From assembly GCA_035626155.1 (NCBI GenBank), contig DASPOF010000066.1, positions 1-28,290 of the forward strand: a stretch of DNA of 28,290 bases. Direction: 5' to 3'. The notes beneath the pieces are model-generated. The model searched no databases, was not told the origin of the DNA, and saw only the letters and a list, made by a program, of their open reading frames with translations. The first letter of the stretch is position 1; each line of letters opens with the position of its first letter. The position numbers and the translations under genes were made by a program. Source of the DNA: DASPOF01 sp035626155. Lineage in GTDB: Bacteria > Desulfobacterota > Binatia > Binatales > Binataceae. Below are positions 16,084 through 24,195 of this stretch, piece after piece.

Positions 16084-16659
16084 ATGAGGTACACCGAGGA
16101 TCCACTATTTTGGCGAGCGGGAGCGATTGCCACAACGTTGTTCATGTCGGTGGTGCTGGCGGCGCTGACAATCGATACCCTGAGGCAAATAACGCCCGGC
16201 GGCGCGCGGGTACCGTCCTACGATGTCATCAATAGTTCCATCAGTTACGAATACTCACCCGACCGCGGCGAGTACGTGCCCGCGATTGGCGGAGAGGAGT
16301 TGCTATTCGGCCATCGATACACTGCCGGCGAGGCGGCCCGGCTGATAGCGAAGGGCAAGCTGGTCATACAGAGCCGAGCGTGTATCGACTGCCACACGTT
16401 CTTTGGCAACGGCGCGTACTACGCTCCCGATCTGACTCGCGCCTGGCTTGATCCTGTATGGGCGCGGTATGCCGGTCCGAAACGCGCCGATCGGATGGCC
16501 AAGTTCCTGATGGATCCGTTCCGGCTCGGAGCCAGGCCGATGCCGAACCTGAATGTTCAGCGCGATGAGGCCGAGGCGGCGGTTGCGTATCTGAAATGGA
16601 TGTCGGCGGTGGACACCAACGGATTCCCGGACCGGTTCGGCGCCCCCGGCGTCCAATAG
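16084..16659 (+). CDS. norC: Nitric oxide reductase cytochrome c subunit NorC
   Basis: The 191-residue protein has one N-terminal membrane anchor (about 11-30) and a periplasmic monoheme cytochrome c domain: heme site CIDCH at 100-104, followed by FFGNGAYYAPDLT, with Met153 in RPMPNL as the likely sixth ligand. It ends with the NorC hallmark YLKWMSAVDTNGFP. NorC passes electrons from soluble carriers to NorB. It is longer than the roughly 150-residue Pseudomonas form because of an insert between anchor and heme (about 38-85, with ISYEYSPDRGEYVP). It lies 10 bases upstream of norB. Confidence 0.95.
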   Translation: MRYTEDPLFWRAGAIATTLFMSVVLAALTIDTLRQITPGGARVPSYDVINSSISYEYSPDRGEYVPAIGGEELLFGHRYTAGEAARLIAKGKLVIQSRACIDCHTFFGNGAYYAPDLTRAWLDPVWARYAGPKRADRMAKFLMDPFRLGARPMPNLNVQRDEAEAAVAYLKWMSAVDTNGFPDRFGAPGVQ

Positions 16660-16669
16660 GAGGGACCAA

Positions 16670-18073
16670 ATGTATCGATCTCAGCGGCTCGGGCTGAAAT
16701 ACCTCGGGGCGTCGGTCATCATGTTCGGCGCGATGATCGCCTTCGGCGTACTCTCATCGATTTACTATATCCAGCCCGGCTTTCTGGTGAATATCTTCAA
16801 CTTCAATAGCGCGAAGATTATCCACATCGATGGGCTCGTGATCTGGCTGCTGATGGGATTCATCGGATCGGTGTATTGGTTTGTCCCGCAGGAGCTGGAG
16901 CGCGAGGTCGATGGCATCGGACTGGCGGAGCTGCTGTTCTGGGTATTTTGCGCGGCGGTTGCGATTGTCGTGTTGGTACTCATTTTTGTCCAGTATGGCG
17001 GAGCCAGCCAATGGTCGATGTGGTTCATCAACCAGGGACGCAAGTACGTCGAGGCGCCCCGCTGGGCCGCAATAGGCATTGTGGTGGTTGCCGGCGTGTT
17101 TGCCTACAACGTCATTGGAACCGCGGTTAAGGCCGGAAAGACCACCGGAATTCTGACGGTCCTGATTGCCGACCTCATTCCGCTACTCGTCCTCTATCTC
17201 GACGCCTTTCCACAATTGACCAACATGTCGCAGGACCTCTTCTGGTGGTGGTGGCTGGTCCATCTATGGGTCGAAGCGACCTGGGAAGTCCTTATCGGCT
17301 GCATCATGGCGTGGACGCTGATCCACATGGTCGGCGCATCGCGCCGCGTCGTCGAGAGCTGGCTTTACGTGCAGGTGGCGCTGGTGTTGGGCACCGGGAT
17401 CCTGGGTCTCGGCCATCATTACTTCTGGATCGGCACGCCGCGTTACTGGTTCGCGATCGGCGGAGTGTTTTCGGCGTTTGAGCCGCTGCCGCTGCTGGGG
17501 ATGGTGGTTCATGCGGTGTACGACGCGGGAAGCCGCCACCTGCAGGCGGCCAATCGTCCGGCCTTCTATTGGACGCTGGCCGAGGCGTTCGGCAATTTCC
17601 TGGGCGCGGGCGTGTTCGGCTTCATGATGACGCTGCCTCAGATCAATATGTACTCGCACGGCACGCAGTGGACCGCATCGCATGGGCATTTCGCATTCTG
17701 GGGCGCGTACGGGTGCGGAGTAATCGCAGTGTTGTACCTCGCGCTGGAAAAGAGCCGCGGATGCGACGGGATCGATGGCCGCGCATGGAAGTGGTCATTC
17801 GCGCTGCTCAACCTCGGAATACTCGGAATGGCGGGCGCGCTGCTCGTGGCCGGAATCGATCAGGCCTTCTTCGAGCGCGCGGTCGGCGGCTCGACCTGGA
17901 ACGCGTACCTGTCGATGCAGGGGCGGCCGTGGTTCATCGAGAGCATGTGGGCGCGATTCGTCTTCGGACTGGTTTTCGCGAGCGGATACGCGATGCTCGT
18001 TTACGATCTGCTGGCAATCGGCAAGTCGCAAAGAGGCGCTATCCCGCAGCCGATAGCGACAGCCGGATCATGA
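16670..18073 (+). CDS. norB: Nitric oxide reductase catalytic subunit NorB (cNOR)
   Basis: The 467-residue, 12-helix membrane enzyme reduces 2 NO to N2O. All metal ligands of cNOR are present: His52 and His340 for heme b, His338 for heme b3 (TASHGHFAFWG), and His198, His249 and His250 for FeB (LVHLWVEATWE and GLGHHYFWIG). The conserved glutamates Glu202 and Glu271 (FEPLPLLG) are also there. No N-terminal cytochrome-like extension is present, so it is cNOR and not a quinol-using qNOR. AGGAGG lies six bases before the ATG. Its stop overlaps the next ATG by four bases. The maturation genes norQ and norD, normally next to norCB, are absent here. Confidence 0.97.
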   Translation: MYRSQRLGLKYLGASVIMFGAMIAFGVLSSIYYIQPGFLVNIFNFNSAKIIHIDGLVIWLLMGFIGSVYWFVPQELEREVDGIGLAELLFWVFCAAVAIVVLVLIFVQYGGASQWSMWFINQGRKYVEAPRWAAIGIVVVAGVFAYNVIGTAVKAGKTTGILTVLIADLIPLLVLYLDAFPQLTNMSQDLFWWWWLVHLWVEATWEVLIGCIMAWTLIHMVGASRRVVESWLYVQVALVLGTGILGLGHHYFWIGTPRYWFAIGGVFSAFEPLPLLGMVVHAVYDAGSRHLQAANRPAFYWTLAEAFGNFLGAGVFGFMMTLPQINMYSHGTQWTASHGHFAFWGAYGCGVIAVLYLALEKSRGCDGIDGRAWKWSFALLNLGILGMAGALLVAGIDQAFFERAVGGSTWNAYLSMQGRPWFIESMWARFVFGLVFASGYAMLVYDLLAIGKSQRGAIPQPIATAGS

Positions 18074-18426
18074 CGCCGCGCGCGATGGTTGAAACCGCGC
18101 TGCTGCTCGGCGCATTCGTCGCCACTGCGGGTGTGTATGGTCTCCTGTATTGCCTCTGGCGCCTGAGGAACGGACGAGGTCTGAAGATCGGTAGCTATTT
18201 GAGTTACACAGCGTCAGCGGTGATCGCCGCGATAGTGGTCGCGCTGACGCCGCTGCACGCCGGATGGAAAGTGCTCATCGCGGCCAGCACGGTTGGTTAC
18301 CTGGTGATCCCGCCGTTCACCTGGCGCTATCTGACTCGGCTTCATCGATGGGAGAGGAAATCTCATGATCCAGGATTTGCTAAGCACGCTGATCGCCATC
18401 TCGCTCATTTGTTTCGCCGTGCTTGA
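18070..18426 (+). CDS. Small three-helix membrane protein, co-translated with NorB
   Basis: The 118-residue protein starts at an ATG that overlaps the norB stop (ATGA), a strong sign of coupling. Membrane helices lie at about 5-28, 43-64 and 68-90, the last ending in the aromatic-rich text YLVIPPFTWRYL. The remaining tail is basic. I do not recognise the family. Its last 62 bases overlap the start of the next gene in another frame, and the residues encoded there look like off-frame translation, so the original protein may have ended near residue 99. Position suggests a NorB assembly, stability or accessory role, but this is inference. Confidence 0.7.
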   Translation: MTPRAMVETALLLGAFVATAGVYGLLYCLWRLRNGRGLKIGSYLSYTASAVIAAIVVALTPLHAGWKVLIAASTVGYLVIPPFTWRYLTRLHRWERKSHDPGFAKHADRHLAHLFRRA

Positions 18427-18703
18427 TGTCGGGATGCTCGAAGCGCATCGCGGGATCGTGGCGCTGTGCGGTGTTGCGCTCGTCGCGCTCGGATTTTGGG
18501 CCAACCGCATCGATTACCTCAAATGGCCGGGCGTCGCAGTTGTGATCGCCGGCATCGCCATCCTGCTCCTGATCGTGTCAGGTCTGGCTGCCAGTTCGAC
18601 GGAGTGGGTCTTCTGGGTCGTATTTTGGAGCGCCAATACCGCCGGCGTGCTCTCGCTCTGGTCGCTGCTCTATCGGGGTCCGAAGGGCCCGATTCGCGAA
18701 TAA
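18365..18703 (+). CDS. Small four-helix membrane protein, end of nor operon
   Basis: The 112-residue hydrophobic protein has predicted helices at about 3-24, 29-47, 53-75 and 81-103 and no cysteine pair or heme motif. The family is not recognised. A GAGAGGA lies about six bases before the ATG at 18365, supporting this start even though it overlaps the preceding gene by 62 bases. It is the last gene in the DUF2249-hemerythrin, norC, norB series, and a stem-loop follows at 18710. An accessory role to NorCB is inferred from position only. Confidence 0.75.
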   Translation: MIQDLLSTLIAISLICFAVLDVGMLEAHRGIVALCGVALVALGFWANRIDYLKWPGVAVVIAGIAILLLIVSGLAASSTEWVFWVVFWSANTAGVLSLWSLLYRGPKGPIRE

Positions 18704-18709
18704 TCCTGG

Positions 18710-18733
18710 CCCTCGCGACCGCGACCGCGAGGG
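18710..18733 (+). terminator. Stem-loop after the nor operon
   Basis: Perfect 8-base arms CCCTCGCG (18710-18717) and CGCGAGGG (18726-18733) enclose an 8-base loop, seven bases after the last nor-operon gene ends. There is no T-run after it, so it is at best a weak or factor-assisted terminator. Confidence 0.35.
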
Positions 18734-18853
18734 TTGCGCGCCGCGGTCCATTCTACCGTCGCCCTCTCAAATTCGATCGCTCGGACTCGGAACAAGCGCG
18801 CTTGACGCCGGGGCTGATCCCGTCGATCAGTGTCTGAGTCAGGAGGATCTGCG

Positions 18854-20935
18854 ATGGAATTCGCGCCGCGAAAGGGGATGACCGAGGCCGAGATAGACGA
18901 GCTGGTCGCCCGGGTTCTGGAGCTGGCCACGCTCGAGGAGAAAGTGGCGATGATGTCCGGCCACGGCTTCTTCGCCCTGATGCAGGAGAGCAGGGACCGC
19001 TGGGGCGCGGATCCATACCGCGCCGGCGGAGGTTGCGAGCGGCTGGGAGTTCCGGCGCTCTACTTCACCGACGGGCCGCGCGGCGTCGTGCGCGGCGCGT
19101 CCACCTGCTTCCCCTGCACGATGGCGCGCGGGGCAACCTTCGATCCCGCCCTGGAGCGCCGCGTCGGCGAGGTGATGGGCATCGAGGGGAGGGCGCAGGG
19201 CTGCACGTTCTCCGGCGCGGTGTGCGTGAATCTGCTTCGCCATCCGGCCTGGGGCCGCGCGCAGGAAACCTACGGCGAGGATCCTTATCATCTCGGCGAG
19301 ATGGGGGCGTCGCTCGCGATCGGAATTCAGACCCACAACGTGATCGCGACGGCCAAGCACTTCGCGCTGAATTCGATCGAGAATGCGCGGTTTCGGGTCG
19401 ATGTAAAAGTCGATCCGCGCACCCTGCGCGAGGTTTATCTGCCACACTTCAAGCGAATCATCGACGCCGGGTGCGCCTCGGTGATGTCCGCGTACAACAA
19501 GGTCAACGGGGAATACTGCGGGCAAAATCGGGAACTGCTGACGGACATCCTGCGCGGCGAATGGGGATTCGAGGGCTTCGTGCATTCCGACTGGCTACTC
19601 GGTGTGTATCATGCGTACGGCGCCGCGGCCGGGCTCGATATCGAAAATCCCGAGCCTGTCCATTTTGGTTATGAACTGATCCAGGCAGTGCAGTCGGGAG
19701 CGATCGAGCCGCAGGTAATCGACACCGCCTGCCGCCGCATCCTGACCATGACCTATCGTTTCGCGACCGCCGAGGATCCGTTCGAGGCCTACCCGCAGGA
19801 GCTGGTCGCATCTTCGGCTCATCGCGCGCTCGCGGCGGAAGTCGCGGAGAAGTCGGCGGTCTTGCTCAAGAACGATGGCGTGCTGCCGCTGAGCCGGACC
19901 TCAGTCCGGCGCCTCGCGCTGGCCGGCCGGCTCGCGCTGCTCGAGAACACCGGTGACAACGGATCGAGCCGCGTGCGTCCGCCTTATGTGATCACGTCAT
20001 TTCAAGGCCTCAAGGAGTACCTCGGCGATGCTGCCATCGTTTTCGCGGGCGACGAGAGCGATCGGGCCGCCGCCGCCAGCGCAGCCGCATCGGCGGATGC
20101 CGCCGTCGTGGTGGTCGGGTACACCGCCGCCGATGAGGGCGAGTTCATTCCCGGCGACGCCGCGCTCGACGAAACGCTCTCGGCTGCTCTTGGCCCGGGC
20201 CGGCGCACCGTGGGCGACCGGGATAATCTCGGGCTTCCGGCGGGCCAGGCCGAGTTGATTCGCGCGGTTGCGGCCGCCAACCGATCGACCGTGGTCGTCG
20301 TGGTCGCGGGCTCCGCGGTCATGATGGGCGAGTGGATCGCCGGCGCTCGCGCGGTGCTCCAGACGTTTTACTCAGGGATGGAAGGCGGTCGCGCGCTCGC
20401 CCGGCTGCTGTTTGGCGAGGTCTCTCCTTCCGGGAAACTGCCGTTCACCGTGCCCGCATCGCCCGCGGACCTGCCGTTCTTCGACAAGGAAGCAGACACG
20501 ATCGAGTATGGGCCGTATCACGGTTACACACTGGCGGATCAGTCCGGCCACGAGCCGGCATTCGCGTTCGGATACGGGCTGTCCTACTCGCGCTTCGCGT
20601 ATCGCGCGCTCAGGGCGCGGCGTACCCGCGATGGCATCGAGGTGCACGTCTCGGTGCGCAATATCGGCGCGGTCGCGGCGGACGAGGTTGCTCAGATCTA
20701 CGTCGGATTTCCCGGGCAAATCGTCGAGCGCCCAAAGAAGTTGCTGCGCGGGTTCAAACGCGTCGGACTCGGGCCGGGCGAGACCAAATCTCTTCGCTTC
20801 GAGGTCCCGTTCGATACGCTGAAATGGTACGACGCCCGAACCGCGACCTGGCGCATGGAGGCAGGCACGCACACCGTCTATGCGGGCGGCTCATCGCGCG
20901 ACCAGGACCTGCTCCGCTGCGCCGTCGTGCTGTAG
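18854..20935 (+). CDS. Glycoside hydrolase family 3 beta-glycosidase, cytoplasmic
   Basis: The 693-residue enzyme has the GH3 N-terminal barrel with AWGRAQETYGEDPY (132-145), KHFALNS (168-174) and the nucleophile Asp246 in GFVHSDWLLG. The alpha/beta C-domain follows, with AVLLKNDGVLPL, VVVVGYTAADEGEF and GKLPFTVP. A fibronectin-III-like end domain contains VRNIGAVAADEVAQIYVGFP. It hydrolyses beta-linked glucosides or related sugars and, without a signal peptide, acts inside the cell; the substrate cannot be assigned. AGGAGG lies seven bases before the ATG at 18854; a GTG at 18830 is the weaker alternative. No sugar transporter or regulator is adjacent. Confidence 0.92.
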   Translation: MEFAPRKGMTEAEIDELVARVLELATLEEKVAMMSGHGFFALMQESRDRWGADPYRAGGGCERLGVPALYFTDGPRGVVRGASTCFPCTMARGATFDPALERRVGEVMGIEGRAQGCTFSGAVCVNLLRHPAWGRAQETYGEDPYHLGEMGASLAIGIQTHNVIATAKHFALNSIENARFRVDVKVDPRTLREVYLPHFKRIIDAGCASVMSAYNKVNGEYCGQNRELLTDILRGEWGFEGFVHSDWLLGVYHAYGAAAGLDIENPEPVHFGYELIQAVQSGAIEPQVIDTACRRILTMTYRFATAEDPFEAYPQELVASSAHRALAAEVAEKSAVLLKNDGVLPLSRTSVRRLALAGRLALLENTGDNGSSRVRPPYVITSFQGLKEYLGDAAIVFAGDESDRAAAASAAASADAAVVVVGYTAADEGEFIPGDAALDETLSAALGPGRRTVGDRDNLGLPAGQAELIRAVAAANRSTVVVVVAGSAVMMGEWIAGARAVLQTFYSGMEGGRALARLLFGEVSPSGKLPFTVPASPADLPFFDKEADTIEYGPYHGYTLADQSGHEPAFAFGYGLSYSRFAYRALRARRTRDGIEVHVSVRNIGAVAADEVAQIYVGFPGQIVERPKKLLRGFKRVGLGPGETKSLRFEVPFDTLKWYDARTATWRMEAGTHTVYAGGSSRDQDLLRCAVVL

Positions 20936-21288
20936 AGACTACCCGGGACCCGCGCGCGCCGGCAGGCCCGCCGCATTAGCGCGACCGCTCTCCGCGATCG
21001 TCCGATCGCAATCCTCGATGCGCGTTTGCTTGACAGCGCGCCAGCCCTGACGCAGACTCCCCTTCGCGCCGCGACCCATCGGGGCGCATGATGCGCGCCG
21101 GCGACAAGCCGCGCGCGACATCATGGCAGCGGCCGGGGCGGGCGTCGGCGCAGCAGTCGCAGTCGCCACCGGCACCGCTCGCAGAGTTATCCCAAGAACC
21201 CTCCGCAGTTCCGGCCCGATTACGTCATGCGTTCGATGACGGAGTTGCTCGAGCTTCTCGAAACCTTCAGCACAGGGAAGATTATCCA
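20936..21288. other. Intergenic region before the CoA-transferase, with a possible gene remnant
   Basis: This 353-base gap has no convincing gene. A TTGACA at 21030-21035 is followed at 17-base spacing by CAGACT, a poor -10. In the frame ending at the TGA of 21290-21292, the last 34 codons (from 21188) read like protein, with DYVMRSMTELLELLETFS near the end. That stop overlaps the GTG start of the next gene as GTGA. No proper start or longer domain is present, so this may be the tail of a lost upstream gene. Confidence 0.35.
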
Positions 21289-23763
21289 GTGAGCAAAGAC
21301 AACGGGGAATACAGGGAATCGCCCAAGGCGCTCGACGGCATCCACGTCGTGGAGCTGCCGTGCCTGGATACCATTCCGTTCATGGCAGGCGCGATGGCGG
21401 CGAAGTTGTTCGCCGACTTCGGCGCGGAAGTGATCAAAGTGGAACCGCCGGGCGCGGGAGCGAAGGAGCGCCAGCTCGGACCGTTTCGCGACGGGCGGCC
21501 CGATCCCGAGACGAGCGGACTTCATCTTTTTCTCAACACCAACAAGCAAAGCGTGACCCTCGACCTCGAAAGTCCGCGCGACCGGGAACTCCTTTTCCCG
21601 CTGCTCGAATCAGCCGACATCGTATTCAACCCGAACCTGCCCGCGCTCAACGTGCGCCTCGGCATCGGCTGGCGGAGGCTCGTGGAGCGCTTCCCGAAAC
21701 TGGTCGCGGTCTCGGTGACGTATTTTGGCGCGGAATCTGCCTATCGAAACTTTCGCGGCGGAGATCTCGTCGCGACGCACATGAGCGGAGTCGGCTGGGG
21801 CACGCCGTGGAACCAGGTGACCGACCTCGCCAACGAGCCGCCGCTCAAGATGGGCGGCCGGCAATCGGACTACCTGTGCGCGTACACCGCGGCCGCATCC
21901 GCGATGATCGCACTGTTCCATCGCGATGCGACCGGCGCCGGCCAGCACGTGGACGTGAGCCAGTGGCTGTCGATGGTCAACATGATGCGGGCGGCGATGG
22001 GAATTTATTCGCACGAATCTCCCGGCAACCCGATATACGACCGCGTCGCCAAGCGCATCAAGCGCGGATCGCCGTGGGTCTATCCGTGCAAGGACGGATG
22101 GGTGACTTTCGCTGCCGGCGGCGATCGATTCTGGAACGCATGGAAGCTGCTGATGGGAAATCCTGCGTGGATGAACCAGGAGATTTTCAGCACTCCCACC
22201 CTGCGCACCGATAACGTCGAGCAAATCGAGGCGAAGATACGGGACTGGCTGCCCGCGCTCACCCGCCAGGAGGCGTTCGAGAAGGCGCAGGGACATCACA
22301 TCCCATGCTTCCCGGTCTATTCGCCGGCGGAGGTCGCGGCCAACCCGCAATACGCGGCGCGGCACTTCTTCGTCGAGCACGATCATCCCGTCGCAGGCAA
22401 GGTCACGATGCCCGGCGCGCCCTGCAAGTTCAGCGGCACGCCATCGCGAGTGAGGCGTGGCGCTCCGCGGCTCGGCGAACATAATCGTGAGCTGCTGGGC
22501 GAGCAATCCAAACGCGCCGGCATCAGCGCGCGTGCGCAGGAGCCGGGTCATTCGAGCAAGAAGTTGCCGCTCAGCGGAGTCAGGATCATCGACTTCGGAT
22601 GGATTTTCGCGGTGCCGCACGCGACTGCGTGGCTGGGCGCGATGGGCGCCGACGTAGTACGAATCGAAACCTCCCGCGCTCCCGATATGATCCGCAGATC
22701 AACCTCCGCCGATGGCCAGGTCCTGTTCAACCGAAGCGGCGTCTTCAACGTGGTCAACTTCTCGCGCCGGAGCATCGCGCTCGATTTGACCAAGCCCCAA
22801 GGGCGGGAAGTCGCACGCCGGCTCGTGAAGCTCGGCGACGTGGTGTCGGAAAACTTCACCGTCGGGAACATGCGCAAATACGGGCTCGGTTACGATGATT
22901 TGAGGAAGATCAAACCCGACATCATCATGCTCTCCTGCACGCCGCTCGGGCAGGACGGCCCTTATGCGCGAACCGTCGGATGGGGCCCGACGACGCAGGC
23001 GTTCGCCGGCCTGTGCCATCTGACCGGTTACCCGGGCGGGGGTCCGTCCGGAATCGCCGCGGCGTGGCCCGATTTCGCGGTGAGCGTCGGAATCGTGTAT
23101 TTCATCCTGACCGCGCTTCATCACCGCAACCGCACCGGCCAGGGCCAACACCTCGACGTCTCGATGGCCGAGATGGTCACCTCGATGATTCCCGAGGCGA
23201 TGATGGACTACTTCATGACCGGGCGCGATGAGGGCCCCAAGGGGAATCGCGATGACTCGATGGCGCCGCACGGGGCGTTTCCAGTCAGCGGCGATGACGA
23301 GTGGGTCGCAATCGCGATTGCGGCCGACGATGAGTTCGCGGCGCTTTGCGAGGTGCTCGGAGCCGCGCCGCTCGCGGCGGACCCGAAGTTCGCGCGGGTT
23401 GCGGACCGGCTTCGCAACGTCGATCTGCTCGAACGCGAGGTTGCGGCGCGCACCCGCAGGTTCGGGCGCGAGGAACTCGTCGCGCGCCTGCGCGAGCGCG
23501 GCCTGTCTGCGGGGCCCGTGTATAACATCGAAGGTCTGCTGCACGATGAGGTGTTCGCAAATTCCGGGATGCTCGTGAAGCTCAACCATCGCGTGGCGGG
23601 CGAGCGAACCATCCCCGTGCTTCCCCCGCGATTCAGCGCAATCGAGCCACGATATTGGGGCGCGCCCACGACGGGAGAGCAGACCGACCAAGTGCTGACC
23701 GAGCTGCTCGGCCTTGGGCCCGATGAGATCGCGAAGCTCCACGAGGAGCACGTGCTCGTCTAG
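21289..23763 (+). CDS. Tandem-domain class III (CaiB/BaiF) CoA-transferase
   Basis: The 824-residue protein contains two complete CaiB/BaiF domains: about 17-410 (ALDGIHVVELPCLDTIPFMA...FGAEVIKVEPP) and 427-805 (LSGVRIIDFGWIFAVPH...MGADVVRIE). Each keeps the candidate catalytic aspartate, Asp194 in GGRQSDYLCAY and Asp595 in AAWPDFAVSVG, plus the TGAGQHVDVS/TGQGQHLDVS motif. Class III enzymes move CoA between carboxylic acids through an aspartyl-CoA mixed anhydride; single-domain members dimerise as interlocked rings, so the fusion may form a pseudodimer. The substrate is unknown. The start is GTG at 21289 with AGGGAAG about nine bases upstream; an open extension to 21088 is non-conserved. Confidence 0.93.
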   Translation: MSKDNGEYRESPKALDGIHVVELPCLDTIPFMAGAMAAKLFADFGAEVIKVEPPGAGAKERQLGPFRDGRPDPETSGLHLFLNTNKQSVTLDLESPRDRELLFPLLESADIVFNPNLPALNVRLGIGWRRLVERFPKLVAVSVTYFGAESAYRNFRGGDLVATHMSGVGWGTPWNQVTDLANEPPLKMGGRQSDYLCAYTAAASAMIALFHRDATGAGQHVDVSQWLSMVNMMRAAMGIYSHESPGNPIYDRVAKRIKRGSPWVYPCKDGWVTFAAGGDRFWNAWKLLMGNPAWMNQEIFSTPTLRTDNVEQIEAKIRDWLPALTRQEAFEKAQGHHIPCFPVYSPAEVAANPQYAARHFFVEHDHPVAGKVTMPGAPCKFSGTPSRVRRGAPRLGEHNRELLGEQSKRAGISARAQEPGHSSKKLPLSGVRIIDFGWIFAVPHATAWLGAMGADVVRIETSRAPDMIRRSTSADGQVLFNRSGVFNVVNFSRRSIALDLTKPQGREVARRLVKLGDVVSENFTVGNMRKYGLGYDDLRKIKPDIIMLSCTPLGQDGPYARTVGWGPTTQAFAGLCHLTGYPGGGPSGIAAAWPDFAVSVGIVYFILTALHHRNRTGQGQHLDVSMAEMVTSMIPEAMMDYFMTGRDEGPKGNRDDSMAPHGAFPVSGDDEWVAIAIAADDEFAALCEVLGAAPLAADPKFARVADRLRNVDLLEREVAARTRRFGREELVARLRERGLSAGPVYNIEGLLHDEVFANSGMLVKLNHRVAGERTIPVLPPRFSAIEPRYWGAPTTGEQTDQVLTELLGLGPDEIAKLHEEHVLV

Positions 23764-23802
23764 CAGGATGTTGAGAGGAGCGAGATCCTCGCAGTTCGGC
23801 CG
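23761..23802 (+). repeat. Short interspersed repeat, copy 1 (inverted relative to copy 2)
   Basis: These 42 bases begin with the stop codon of the CoA-transferase gene and match the reverse complement of 25672-25713 at 38 positions. The shared ends are TAGCAGGATGTTGAG and GCAGTTCGGCCG. The far arm of the element seems degenerate after 23803 (CCCACATC). Confidence 0.75.
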
Positions 23803-23830
23803 CCCCACATCAGGCCTTCAGCAAGGACGG

Positions 23831-24142
23831 TTATTGTGCAGCGACCGCTGCAACACACTGAGCAGTCTGCGAGCAGTCGTTTGTGGACGTGGCTCCTGTA
23901 TCATCAATGACCGTTATAATTGCGCCAGGAATAGCAGCCAGGCAGTCGTTCTGATTCGCGTATGTGCCATCGGGTATCCACGTACTGTCCGGCTCGCCAC
24001 ACGAATTGCCGCAGGCGCATCCCGAGCCTGCCACAACGGCGCTGGGCGGAACTACCAGGCTGTAAACTGTCGTGCTCTGCGCGACGCAGTCAGCCGAGGC
24101 ACCCAGAGCTATCAGGATTGCCAGGACTACTACTCTCTTCAT
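23831..24142 (-). CDS. Small secreted cysteine-rich protein
   Basis: The 103-residue protein has a clear signal peptide (MKRVVVLAILIALGASADCV, likely cut near residue 22) and a mature part of about 80 residues with six cysteines (42, 44, 48, 67, 90, 96), including CACGNSC. Three disulfides would be possible after export. I do not recognise a family. A GGAG lies nine bases before the ATG. It is downstream of the secreted 311-residue gene on the same strand, and both look less GC-rich than the flanking genes, suggesting separate origin. Confidence 0.65.
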   Translation of the reverse strand: MKRVVVLAILIALGASADCVAQSTTVYSLVVPPSAVVAGSGCACGNSCGEPDSTWIPDGTYANQNDCLAAIPGAIITVIDDTGATSTNDCSQTAQCVAAVAAQ

Positions 24143-24195
24143 TTTGGCTTCTCCATAGGAGATTGACCACTACCGGCTCGCTGAGGCGCTTTATT

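Noticed and set aside
23714..24166. Plus-strand 150-codon frame across the CoA-transferase end and the Cys-rich gene
   Set aside because: It is the off-frame reading of both; the minus-strand gene has a signal peptide and ribosome site.
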